DNA of 64,000 nt, taken from assembly GCF_025345615.1 (NCBI RefSeq), contig NZ_JAODWD010000003.1:1-64000 (forward strand), read 5' to 3'. Position numbers and translations under genes: made by a program. The stretch's first letter is position 1. Each line of letters opens with the position of its first letter. The DNA comes from Mycobacterium deserti. Lineage in GTDB: Bacteria > Actinomycetota > Actinomycetes > Mycobacteriales > Mycobacteriaceae. The notes beneath the pieces are model-generated. The model was not told where the DNA came from. It searched no databases and saw only the letters and a program-made list of their open reading frames with translations. Of the stretch, positions 53,587-61,770 are shown piece after piece.

Positions 53587-55734
53587 TTACCCGGGGGTGC
53601 TCCTCGCGCCGTGAAGGCGGCGGCGCCTACTACGCACCGACGGTGGCCCGGCGTGCGACAGCTTGAGGACCAAGACCAGCGACTCGTCGGGTTCGATTGC
53701 GCACAGTTGACGGAACCGCCGACGCAGACTGCGGAGTTCGGGCGCGAATCGTGCCGACATGCCCGACAACTCGTCATCCGATATCGCGTGGAGGAACGCC
53801 GGTGAAATCGGCTGAACGGCGAAGCCGCGTTGTTGGGCGGCGATCCATACCACCTCGACAGCCGCGCCGCCCCGGGCGAAGTCGAGTAGTGCGCTTCCTT
53901 GGACGGTGATCACGCCGATCGCGGAGGCATTGCAGATCTGTTCTCGCACATTGTTTCCGAGTGCGACGCCGGCATCCCAATCCTCGAGATGGGCCATCAC
54001 CTCAGGGCGCCGAAGGATGTCGAGGACGGCCACATCGGCCGGATCCAATTCCAGGCTGTCGACGTCGATTCCGCAGTCCGCCGGTTCATCGCCCGGCCAC
54101 CGCAACTCGGCGAACATCTCGCGGTGCAATGCCGGCGTGAGGTAGCGGACCCGGTCGGCCGCCGCGAAGACCTCCGCGACGTCCTGAAGGTCGCCGTCAG
54201 CGGTCAGCAGGCGCAGTCGTCCACCTTCGTCAGCTGCTGCGGCCCTCAATGACGCGTCGACTTCATAGCCGATGGCCTGTCGGACACCAGGACGTCGGTT
54301 GGTTGTGCGCTCGAGCATCGGCTTGTACAGCTGTTCCAGCGCGTCGTCGTGGCCGCCTCCGAGGCGAATGACCGCGGTCAACTGCGAGTAGGGCTCGTCG
54401 GCCAGCCAGTCCACAGAACCAACGGCACGGTGCGCGGCTGCGGCGACTCTGGCGTTGAACACCGCCGCGCCGACGGCTACTGCGCTACCGCGCCGGCCCA
54501 CGTCCATCAGTGACGTGTATCCAGTGTCGATGCTGATGCGGACCTCATTGTCGGCTGTCTGAATACTCCACGGCTGCATGTTCCCGCCGGATGGGGCACG
54601 CGTCGCGGCCGCGGCCACCACTTCGACAAGCCCGCCGGGGTTCGGCGGCTCGTCGGCCACTTCGACTGGCGAACCGTTTATCTCGGTGTGACTGGGTGCA
54701 GCCGGCTCTTGCAGAGCGCTGAGGGTCGCCGCGATGTCGATCCGGGCCTGGCCGGACGGGATCGCCTCGCCGACCGCGATCCTGCGCACGGCTTCGGCCA
54801 TCACGGCGGCACCCAGGACGACGTCTCCCGCCAGCTGGGGCCATGAGGAGAGCGTCTGCCCGACTTCCACGAAAGATGCGGCCAAGCGAGGTGATACACG
54901 TTCGGCGTCGAGGTGACGCAGCATGTACGGAATCTTGTCTTTGACTGCCAAACCCGCGAGCTGCGTCGACGTCACGCCGCCGAGGAGTCCATGCAGAATT
55001 GGGCGCTCGGGCTCGAGATCGAAGCGCTCGACGTCGACCAGGCCCCGATCGCTGGTACACATCAGGACGGGCAACCGGCGCTGCCGAGCGGCCTCGCGGA
55101 CCATGACCTTGATGTCCATCGAGTCACATTCCTCGACCACGACGTCCAGCCCGTCGAGGAAGGCGTCCAAGGTGCCGGTGGTCACGCCGGCCGTCATGAC
55201 CTCGAGGCGGATGTACGGGTCCAGCTCTGCTATCCGGCGCGCCGCCACGATCGCCTTGTTCACTCCGACTTCGAGGACCGTGGCGGGGATCCTGTTGAGA
55301 TTGGAGAGTTCGAGCTGGTCGAAGTCGGCGAGTCGCAGTTCGCCGCAGAGACCCTGCTGTGCCAGCGCATGCGCGATGACATGACCGACGCTCAACCCCG
55401 CGACGCCGATGCGCAGTTCGCCCAGGCGCTCTTGCTCCCCAGGCGTGATGAGGTTTCGGTTGCGGTCCAGGCGCACGGTGCGATACGCCCTCGGCCCCAA
55501 GATTCCGACAACGGATTGCCGCCACGGGTAATAAGCCCACCGCGTCGGCTCGTCCAACAGCGATGACGCCGGGCTCGGGCGCAGTTCGCGAAGGCAACGC
55601 AACTGTTCCTCGCGACTGTCGACGAGCACGATGCGGGGATCGCCGAGGAGCTGATCCAAGACGGCGTCGTCGGCGGGATCGCCGGGAGACAACAGCACGG
55701 CTCGGAAGGGTTCCACTTCGTCGGCTTGGGTCAT
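53587..55734 (-). CDS. moeY: E1-like (ThiF/MoeB) and nitroreductase fusion protein (MoeY, Rv1355c-like)
   Basis: The 715-residue protein has an E1/ThiF adenylating domain (about 95-300): GELRIGVAGLSVGHVIAHALA as the nucleotide loop, D137-F-D139, S-N-L-N-R at 144-148 and ECDSMDIK at 202-209. A linker leads to a nitroreductase-type FMN domain (about 365-690) with RAPSGGNMQPWS at 379-390. No CxxC zinc pairs of MoeB/ThiF are seen, so a true molybdopterin role is doubtful. The length equals that of M. tuberculosis MoeY. E1 plus flavin domains recall cyclodehydratase/dehydrogenase pairs of peptide tailoring. The ATG has GGAG upstream. Confidence 0.87.
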   Translation of the reverse strand: MTQADEVEPFRAVLLSPGDPADDAVLDQLLGDPRIVLVDSREEQLRCLRELRPSPASSLLDEPTRWAYYPWRQSVVGILGPRAYRTVRLDRNRNLITPGEQERLGELRIGVAGLSVGHVIAHALAQQGLCGELRLADFDQLELSNLNRIPATVLEVGVNKAIVAARRIAELDPYIRLEVMTAGVTTGTLDAFLDGLDVVVEECDSMDIKVMVREAARQRRLPVLMCTSDRGLVDVERFDLEPERPILHGLLGGVTSTQLAGLAVKDKIPYMLRHLDAERVSPRLAASFVEVGQTLSSWPQLAGDVVLGAAVMAEAVRRIAVGEAIPSGQARIDIAATLSALQEPAAPSHTEINGSPVEVADEPPNPGGLVEVVAAAATRAPSGGNMQPWSIQTADNEVRISIDTGYTSLMDVGRRGSAVAVGAAVFNARVAAAAHRAVGSVDWLADEPYSQLTAVIRLGGGHDDALEQLYKPMLERTTNRRPGVRQAIGYEVDASLRAAAADEGGRLRLLTADGDLQDVAEVFAAADRVRYLTPALHREMFAELRWPGDEPADCGIDVDSLELDPADVAVLDILRRPEVMAHLEDWDAGVALGNNVREQICNASAIGVITVQGSALLDFARGGAAVEVVWIAAQQRGFAVQPISPAFLHAISDDELSGMSARFAPELRSLRRRFRQLCAIEPDESLVLVLKLSHAGPPSVRSRRRRLHGARSTPG

Positions 55735-55786
55735 TGGGTCTCCGGGTGGATTGCTTGGCGCTCGTTCGGCGCGGCGTGGTGCGGCG

Positions 55787-57151
55787 TCAGGACCGTCGCC
55801 GAACGTGGGCGCGGATCGGACCGCCCGCGATCATGCTGAAGTGCAGGGCCACCGGAAAGTCGTCCTCGAGCGAGCGGATCTCCGCCTGACGGACGAGGGT
55901 CGCCAAGCCCAAGGTGGCCTCCATCATCGCGAAGTGATCGCCGATGCAGGATCGCGGTCCGCCGCCGAATGGCAAGTACTGCCACCGATCTCGGGTGGCG
56001 GAGTTGGCCGCACTGAACCGGTCGGGGTCGAAGGCCAACGGGTTGTCCCACAACGTGGGGTCGCGATGTACCGCCATTCGCCCGATCAACAACATCGTGC
56101 CGGCCTTGACGCGATAGCCACCGACATGCAGGTCGCGGCACGCCATGCGGGTCCCTGTCGGCGCTGGTGGACACAGCCGTAGGGCCTCGCGCACAACTTG
56201 GACCGTGTACGGCAGTTGGGGGAGGTCGTCTGGCGTCAGCTGCCGAGCCGGCAACTCACCCACTTCCGCGGCCAGCCGGTCCTGGCATTCTGGATTGCGT
56301 CCCAGCTGCCACAGTGCGTAGGCCAGGGTGGTTGCGGTGGTCTCATGTCCGGCGAACAGGAAAATGATCAGCTCATCGCAGATCTCGGCGTCGGTCAGCC
56401 TTCGGCCGTCTACTGGATCGGTCGCCGCGATCAAGGCGTGGACAAGTGGCGCCTCTCGCTCAGGATCAGCTCGGCACGCATGCAGAATCTCTTCGGTCAG
56501 CCGGTGAAGTCGGGCGCTCTCGGACCGCGCGCGTCGGCGGGCGGGTGTGGGCAGCCACCATGGCGCGCGCACCGGTCTCAGAGCGCGACTCATCGCGTAC
56601 TGCAGCGCTGCCGTGAGCGGTTCGGACACCTCGTGCGCGCGATCGCGGAGATCGACACCGAGTACCGATTGACCCAACGCCCGAATGGTCAACTTGCGCG
56701 ATTCGGCGTCGAGATCGACTTCGTTGTCGATCCAAGTCTCTGCTACGGATTCGGCGGCCAGTGCCATGTGGCCACCGAATTCGTGAACCCGTTGTTTGGT
56801 GAACACCGGTTGTAGAGTCCGTCGGCGCGGCTGCCACAGCTTGTGCGGGAGGTCCGCGAGATTCGACCCGAGCGCGCGACGAAGTTCGACGAAGACGGGC
56901 GTGGTCTTGTCGACCGAGTCATCTCTCGGGGACAAGACGTCGCGGATCGCGTCGGGTGACGTTACAAGCACGACCGGCGGCATCAGCCAACGCGGACCGA
57001 GGCTGAACCGGGTGACCGGTCCACCCGCCTCTCGCAACTCATCGATGCCTGTGTGAAACGTGCGCACGGCCTGTAGGCGTCGTTTGTGGGGCAGCGGGTT
57101 CTTCGGAGGCAGGGGAAGCGACGCGAGATCAGGCTGTGTCTCTTGCCGCAT
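55787..57151 (-). CDS. cytochrome P450 monooxygenase
   Basis: The 454-residue protein has all P450 marks: the I-helix AGHETT (267-272), the K-helix E322-A-L-R325, the PERF-like FDPDRF and the haem loop FGGGPRSCIG with Cys402. It is of CYP102/CYP132-like class in general look, without a fused reductase. It could hydroxylate or oxidatively couple a product of the neighbouring enzymes. The ATG at 57151 has GGAGGAG upstream. A 52-base gap separates it from moeY, and a -10-like TATATT lies in the 161-base gap before it, so it may have its own promoter. Confidence 0.9.
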   Translation of the reverse strand: MRQETQPDLASLPLPPKNPLPHKRRLQAVRTFHTGIDELREAGGPVTRFSLGPRWLMPPVVLVTSPDAIRDVLSPRDDSVDKTTPVFVELRRALGSNLADLPHKLWQPRRRTLQPVFTKQRVHEFGGHMALAAESVAETWIDNEVDLDAESRKLTIRALGQSVLGVDLRDRAHEVSEPLTAALQYAMSRALRPVRAPWWLPTPARRRARSESARLHRLTEEILHACRADPEREAPLVHALIAATDPVDGRRLTDAEICDELIIFLFAGHETTATTLAYALWQLGRNPECQDRLAAEVGELPARQLTPDDLPQLPYTVQVVREALRLCPPAPTGTRMACRDLHVGGYRVKAGTMLLIGRMAVHRDPTLWDNPLAFDPDRFSAANSATRDRWQYLPFGGGPRSCIGDHFAMMEATLGLATLVRQAEIRSLEDDFPVALHFSMIAGGPIRAHVRRRS

Positions 57152-57268
57152 GTACTCCTCCGCTCTGCACCATGGGGTTTTCAGACAGCCGGTAAGCACT
57201 GGAGGCATCTGTTGATGGCCCCCGAGGTGAGCCGCTCGACCTCCACCGCGGCGGTAGTCTCGAAGGCA

Positions 57269-57274
57269 AATATA
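57269..57274 (-). promoter_or_regulatory. -10-like element upstream of the P450 gene
   Basis: The minus strand reads TATATT here, 118 bases before the P450 start. The 7-base direct repeat TAGTCTC (plus strand, 57255-57261 and 57273-57279) flanks it and may be a regulator site. Confidence 0.35.
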
Positions 57275-57312
57275 GTCTCTGCCGGGTGATCGGCCCGGTC
57301 GCGCGTTGGGCC

Positions 57313-58179
57313 TCAGAACGGCTTAGCACTGAAACCCCACCGCAGCGTTGCGGCGTCGCGGGCCGCACGACCACGCAGACGCGCGCCTTCGGTCTTTGGA
57401 CCAGCACCGTCGTGGCGCGGGCCGTGCGTCCAATAGGCCTGTAGGTAAGGCACGGGTCGGGGGTGGCCACGTTGCAGGTCCGCTAATCCCGCGAGTTCAA
57501 AAGCCGACAGAAGCTCCGCCGGGGTGAAGGCCGCTGCCTCGCTCGCGATCGCGTCGTCGCGGAGGATCGCCGGGGAACCAGGATCAACGCAATCGAGCAT
57601 ATCTGCGGTAGTGGAAGGATTCCGTAGACGAGCAAAATCTGTGATCCACACGGCGGCAGCGTTTTTCGCGCGCACGGCAGCGATCTGACGGACCGCGGCT
57701 TCGAGGGTGCTGCCGTCCGGCAACTGGTGCAGGGTCCACATGCAGGAGACGCCCTGCCATTCGTGGTCGAGGATGCGGCCGGGCAGCGCGGTGATGTCGG
57801 CCTCAACCAGTTCGACGCGGGAGTTCAAGCCCTCGGCGACAAACAGGTCGCGCGCTTTCGCCAGCATATTCGGCGCCAGATCGACGGCTGTCACGCTGAT
57901 GTCAGGCCGACGGCGCAAGATGGCGCTGATCGCTCGACCCGATCCGACGCCGAGATCGAGCAACCGCCCGTGAGGGGGGATGAGGCGATCGATAGCCCGG
58001 GCTCCGAAGTCGTAGATCGCCTGCATTCCCGGGTTCGTCGCGCCGCCCAGGTGGAAAGCGTCGACCGATTCCGGCGCGTTCATCACCATCGGTTCCGGAA
58101 CGCGTTCACGACCGGCTGGGTAGCGCCGTTCTCGTAGCGCTATGCCCGGTATCCGCCACAGTGGCCTAATCAGCGGCAT
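57313..58179 (-). CDS. class I SAM-dependent methyltransferase
   Basis: The protein of 288 residues has a Rossmann methyltransferase fold. Motif I is LLDLGVGSGRAISAIL, followed by TAVDLAPNML (acidic SAM ribose contact), VELVEADIT and a CMWTLHQLPDG motif IV region. The N-terminal 60 residues (PMVMNAPESVDAFHLGGA) may cap the substrate. The ATG at 58179 is chosen, with AAAGGA 9 bases upstream. A GTG at 58383 that overlaps the stop of the GNAT gene as GTGA would add 68 residues of atypical sequence. It lies in the minus-strand run with the GNAT-like, P450 and moeY genes. Confidence 0.83.
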   Translation of the reverse strand: MPLIRPLWRIPGIALRERRYPAGRERVPEPMVMNAPESVDAFHLGGATNPGMQAIYDFGARAIDRLIPPHGRLLDLGVGSGRAISAILRRRPDISVTAVDLAPNMLAKARDLFVAEGLNSRVELVEADITALPGRILDHEWQGVSCMWTLHQLPDGSTLEAAVRQIAAVRAKNAAAVWITDFARLRNPSTTADMLDCVDPGSPAILRDDAIASEAAAFTPAELLSAFELAGLADLQRGHPRPVPYLQAYWTHGPRHDGAGPKTEGARLRGRAARDAATLRWGFSAKPF

Positions 58180-58379
58180 TCGATCGCGTCCTTTCTGCTC
58201 AGGTGCTGCACCTGACTCTCTCACTAGGCGGTCGCTGTGACGAATGCTATTGCGCTGCAACCGATACCGCATTCGATGCGCATCGGCAGTCAGCGCGTCG
58301 AGCGCGTTGAGCGCGTCGGGATGGCCGGGCTTTCGGAAGCAGTGCGCCCCGGTGAAGTCCGTGTCGATGGGTTTGCAAC

Positions 58380-59132
58380 TCACACGGTGCTCGCTTGCCG
58401 CACTGCGCCATCGCGGAGTGGGTCGAGATGCCGGTTGAGTGCCACGATCTCGGTGAGTGTGGTCGCGGACTGTATCGGTTCAGCATAGTTGGCGAAGGTA
58501 TTGCGATCCCACCACATAATCTTTGTGCGATATCGATCGTCGGGATACGGCGTTGCGGGGATCCGTGCTGCGACAACGCCGCCAGAGGAAATCCAACGCG
58601 CGATCACGTGCGATGCGGCGGTTGCCATCGCGAATTGCGCATTTAACGCCGCCGTCGAATGTAGGGGGACGCGCGCGAGCACGTCGGTCAATGACCGGTT
58701 CCGATCGATATCGTCGGTCACCCACGCGGATTTGATCTCCACCACACCGAATGGCAGCCGGTCGGTAATCATTTTGTGCACTGCCGGCAGGCCAGGTTGT
58801 CCAGCCCATTCGACCAGGGCATGGGATTCCTGGGCACTTGTCAACGGGCCTTTCGCCCGGACTCCGCCGACGACGCGCCCCGCGCTGTCGATCGCCACCC
58901 AGAACAGGCTGGTGTCGTCGCCATGGCGGATCGCCGCCACATCGAGCACCCGCTCAACGCCGTGCTTGCGATAGCTACGGGCGGCGCCCCGCAGAAACTC
59001 ATACCAGAGCTCGCGGTCAATGGCGGGCTGCGACATCACCAGCGTGCATTCCGCGACCTCGTCCCACCAACTGATGCTGTGCGCCAAGCGCATTTCGTCG
59101 TATAGCGGGGCGTCGAGCTGAGGAACGGTCAT
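58380..59132 (-). CDS. GNAT-fold protein with likeness to LuxI-type autoinducer synthases
   Basis: The 250-residue protein is unfamiliar but has a GNAT-like core: strand FWVAIDSAGRVVGGVRAKGP (77-96) resembles the V-x-G-x-x-R-L motif of LuxI synthases. A later strand VEIKSAWVTDD (131-141) sits where LuxI has its E-x-S-R-F/L segment, then a long helix (HSTAALNAQFAMATAASHVIARW) and a closing strand. The N-terminal R/F/W set of LuxI is not matched. It could be an acyltransferase using acyl-CoA or acyl-ACP. The ATG at 59132 has AAGGATGGGAAA upstream. It is the first gene of the run. Confidence 0.6.
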   Translation of the reverse strand: MTVPQLDAPLYDEMRLAHSISWWDEVAECTLVMSQPAIDRELWYEFLRGAARSYRKHGVERVLDVAAIRHGDDTSLFWVAIDSAGRVVGGVRAKGPLTSAQESHALVEWAGQPGLPAVHKMITDRLPFGVVEIKSAWVTDDIDRNRSLTDVLARVPLHSTAALNAQFAMATAASHVIARWISSGGVVAARIPATPYPDDRYRTKIMWWDRNTFANYAEPIQSATTLTEIVALNRHLDPLRDGAVRQASTV

Positions 59133-59372
59133 AGTTTTCCCATCCTTCGGGCAACCGGCCGACAAAGGGTGCGCCGGTTCGTTGTCAGGTATCGGAATGC
59201 GTTGGTTTGCGAATACCCGACACCCAGTATCTCGCCACACATCACTCGGAATCCAGCTAGCGCCCCGATCTTGTCCTGCAAATCGATTGTGGCGCGTAAA
59301 TGCCGGTTCCGGGTCAAGATCAGCGATTGTCGTTCGGCTATCACATCTCAGAACAATTAACAGAGGTAAAAC
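59133..59372. promoter_or_regulatory. promoter region between the GNAT-like cluster and purU
   Basis: These 240 bases are divergent between the two units and are AT-richer than their surroundings. They hold GCGTAAATG and GAACAATTAACAG stretches, but no long palindrome. The promoters of the minus-strand cluster and of purU probably lie here. I cannot place their -10 boxes with certainty. Confidence 0.4.
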
Positions 59373-59555
59373 ATGGTGCGTACGGCCATGGGCGAACTTG
59401 GATGCCGACGGCAATACTTTCCGCCGCCGAGGTGCCCTCGGCAAGACGTATTTTTCGCTGCCGCTGTGTCGAGCCAGTTCAATTCCCGCTGTGGGCCTCT
59501 GCGGACCCGGATGACCCGTGTGACCACCGTCGACCCCCGCTATGTGACACCCTGA
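59373..59555 (+). CDS. possible 60-residue leader/small ORF coupled to purU
   Basis: An ATG at 59373 preceded by CAGAGGTAAAA opens 60 codons whose TGA stop shares its last base with the purU ATG (TGATG). The product has a basic, Cys- and Pro-containing sequence (GCRRQYFPPPRCPRQ near residues 10-24) without a known motif. Third-position GC is about two thirds, lower than in the neighbours, so it may be a regulatory leader or a chance frame. Its position and coupling make it worth recording. Confidence 0.35.
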   Translation: MVRTAMGELGCRRQYFPPPRCPRQDVFFAAAVSSQFNSRCGPLRTRMTRVTTVDPRYVTP

Positions 59556-60457
59556 TGCAGGTGGGGAGCCAGTACCCCGAGACGGGCAGGGGGAGTTTGC
59601 CAGCGAAGGACGTAGGAAGGCTTCTGCTGCGCTGCGACGACCGCCCCGGACTGGTCGCAGCGGTGAGTGCCTTCCTCGCCGGTGCAGGGGCGAACATCGT
59701 GTCGCTGGACCAGCATGCCACCGAGCAATCCGGTGGCACGTTCATGCAGCGAACGATCTTCCACCTGCCCGGGCTGACGGCTGCCCGCGACGAGTTGGAG
59801 CGCAGTTTCGCCCGGGAGGTGGCGTCGAAGTTCGATATGGACTTCCGGCTGACGGAAGCGGCCAAGCCGAAACGCGTCGCGATCATGGCGTCAAAAGAGG
59901 ATCACTGCTTATTGGACCTCTTATGGCGTAACCGGCGCGGCGAACTCGACATGTCGGTGGTGATGGTGATTTCCAATCACGCGGACCTCGCCGATCAAGT
60001 TCGACCATTCTCGGTGCCTTTTCTTCATGTGCCCTCGACGAAAGAAATTCGTCACGAGGCCGAGCAACGACAACTCGATTTGCTGAAAGGTAATGTCGAC
60101 GTCGTAGTTCTCGCGCGGTACATGCAGATTCTGACCCCGAATTTCCTCACCGAGGTCGGTTGCCCACTCATCAACATCCACCACTCTTTCCTTCCGGCAT
60201 TCATCGGCGCCGCCCCGTACCGGCGCGCGAAGGAGCGCGGGGTCAAGCTCGTCGGAGCGACGGCGCACTATGTGACGGAAGATCTCGACGAAGGCCCGAT
60301 CATCGAACAGGACGTGGTGCGAGTCGACCATCGCCACAATGTCGAGGACCTGGCCAGGCTCGGCTCAGACGTGGAACGCCTCGTGCTGTCGCGTGCGGTG
60401 CTGTGGCACTGTGAGGACCGCATCATCCGATTCGGCAACCAGACGGTGATCTTCTGA
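59555..60457 (+). CDS. purU: formyltetrahydrofolate deformylase
   Basis: The 300-residue protein has an N-terminal ACT domain (about 21-98, LLLRCDDRPGLVAAVSAF) and a formyltransferase-fold domain (about 106-295) with RVAIMASKEDHCLLDLL, the catalytic N207-I-H209-H210-S loop and D245 in TEDLDEGPI. It hydrolyses 10-formyl-THF to formate and THF, and the ACT domain senses Met/Gly in E. coli. The ATG at 59555 overlaps the stop of a 60-codon ORF; a much longer frame from 59300 includes untranslated-looking sequence. The MaoC gene follows after 13 bases. Confidence 0.9.
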   Translation: MQVGSQYPETGRGSLPAKDVGRLLLRCDDRPGLVAAVSAFLAGAGANIVSLDQHATEQSGGTFMQRTIFHLPGLTAARDELERSFAREVASKFDMDFRLTEAAKPKRVAIMASKEDHCLLDLLWRNRRGELDMSVVMVISNHADLADQVRPFSVPFLHVPSTKEIRHEAEQRQLDLLKGNVDVVVLARYMQILTPNFLTEVGCPLINIHHSFLPAFIGAAPYRRAKERGVKLVGATAHYVTEDLDEGPIIEQDVVRVDHRHNVEDLARLGSDVERLVLSRAVLWHCEDRIIRFGNQTVIF

Positions 60458-60470
60458 AGAAGGAGCGGCA

Positions 60471-60923
60471 GTGAGGACATTCAGCGGGCTTGACGAGTTC
60501 AGTGCGGCGCAGGGCAGCCAGCTCGGCCCCACGGAGTGGCTCGAGGTCACTCAGGAGCGCGTCAACCTGTTCGCCGAGGCCACCGACGACCACCAGTGGA
60601 TTCACGTCGATCCTGAGCGGGCGGCCAGTGGGCCTTTCGGCGGGGCCATCGCGCACGGTCTGCTGACCCTGTCCCTGCTGCCGCGCTTCATGCATCAGCT
60701 TTACACCGTCGAGAACATCGCTATGGCGATCAATTACGGCTACAACAAGGTCCGCTTCATCACGCCGGTGAAGGTCGGCGCCAAGGTGCGGGCGCGCGCG
60801 GAGATCTCAAAGGTCGACAAACTCGAGGGCGGCGTGCAGGCGACCATGACTACCACGGTCGAGATCGACGGCTCGGACAAGCCCGCGGCCGTCGCCGAGT
60901 CGATTGTCCGCTTCCTGGGCTGA
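60471..60923 (+). CDS. MaoC-like (R)-specific enoyl-CoA hydratase (HtdZ/Rv0130-like)
   Basis: The 150-residue protein is a single hotdog domain with the hydratase-2 motif: FAEATDDHQWIHVDPERAASGPFGGAIAHGLLTLSL (about residues 35-70), in which the D and H of D-D-H-x-x-I-H are catalytic. It hydrates trans-2-enoyl-CoA to (R)-3-hydroxyacyl-CoA. The sequence closely resembles M. tuberculosis Rv0130 (HtdZ). The GTG at 60471 has AAGGAG upstream and lies 13 bases after the purU stop. It is followed by the convergent mycofactocin-type SDR. Confidence 0.88.
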   Translation: MRTFSGLDEFSAAQGSQLGPTEWLEVTQERVNLFAEATDDHQWIHVDPERAASGPFGGAIAHGLLTLSLLPRFMHQLYTVENIAMAINYGYNKVRFITPVKVGAKVRARAEISKVDKLEGGVQATMTTTVEIDGSDKPAAVAESIVRFLG

Positions 60924-60942
60924 GTACCCCGCACTCGCCAGA

Positions 60943-61770
60943 TCAGTACTGGGTCGAGCCCTGATCGACCGAGATCGCCTGTGCAGTCACCAATTTCGAC
61001 TCGTCACTGGCCAGCCAGCAGACGGCGTCGGCGATGTCTTCCGGTTGGGCGACCCAGGTCGGCAGGAAGGGCGTCAACACGTTCAGTAGCGCGTGGTTGC
61101 CGTCGGCCTCTGCCGCCTTGGCGATCGCCTCGACCATGCCGGGGGATCCCATCGGCGTGACGACGGGACCCGGGTGCACGCTGTTGACGCGGATGGAGTG
61201 CTTTCCGAGTTCGGCGGCGAATGCTCTGGCCATCCCGGTAACGGCATGCTTGCTGGCGGTGTAGTGAATCATGAACGGCTGGAACTTCACTCCGGCGGCC
61301 GAACTGATCAGGATGATCGAGCCGCCACGTCCTCCGTCGATGATCTTCTGTGCGCCGGCCATCACGGTGTTCCAGGTGCCGGTGACGTTGATGTCCATGA
61401 CGTCGCGGAATTCGTCGGCAGTGATCGCATCCCAGGCCCGGGGAGAGGTGATTCCGGCGTTGGCGATGATGATGTCCAGCCGGCCCAGGGCGGCGACACC
61501 GTCGTCGACGGCTCGACGAAGGCCGTCGTGGTCGCGGGTGTCGACGACCGAGGCGACGATGGTCCGCCCCGTCGCCTCTACCAGCCGCACGGTCTCCTTC
61601 AGGTCCTCCGGCGTCGCCGAGTCGTACGGGACGCAGGCGGGCAGTTCGCCTGCGATGTCGACCGCGATGACATCTGCGCCCTCGTTCGCCATCCGTACCG
61701 CGTGCGCTCGGCCCTGACCTCGTGCGGCCCCGGTGATGAAGGCGACCTTGCCTGCGAGCCGCCCGGTCAC
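60943..61770 (-). CDS. SDR-family oxidoreductase of the mycofactocin-coupled type
   Basis: The 275-residue protein has a Rossmann NAD site with VAFITGAARGQGRAHAVRMA (about 9-28), VIAVDI and NAGITSP, and the catalytic S-x-x-x-Y-x-x-x-K set (ISSAAG, YTASK). The G-A-A-R-G-Q-G-R start and the insertion after the second strand are usual in SDRs that use the redox cofactor mycofactocin and keep NAD bound. It probably oxidises a hydroxyl in the same pathway as the upstream FadE. The GTG start overlaps the FadE stop as GTGA. Confidence 0.85.
   Translation of the reverse strand: MTGRLAGKVAFITGAARGQGRAHAVRMANEGADVIAVDIAGELPACVPYDSATPEDLKETVRLVEATGRTIVASVVDTRDHDGLRRAVDDGVAALGRLDIIIANAGITSPRAWDAITADEFRDVMDINVTGTWNTVMAGAQKIIDGGRGGSIILISSAAGVKFQPFMIHYTASKHAVTGMARAFAAELGKHSIRVNSVHPGPVVTPMGSPGMVEAIAKAAEADGNHALLNVLTPFLPTWVAQPEDIADAVCWLASDESKLVTAQAISVDQGSTQY

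Noticed and set aside
58180..58383. 68-codon N-terminal extension of the methyltransferase, coupled to the GNAT gene
   Set aside because: The reading continues through a probable ribosome site and its composition is unlike the rest of the protein; still possible because of the GTGA overlap.
59300..59554. 85-codon N-terminal extension of purU
   Set aside because: The extension carries no family similarity; the ACT domain begins about 20 residues after the ATG at 59555.
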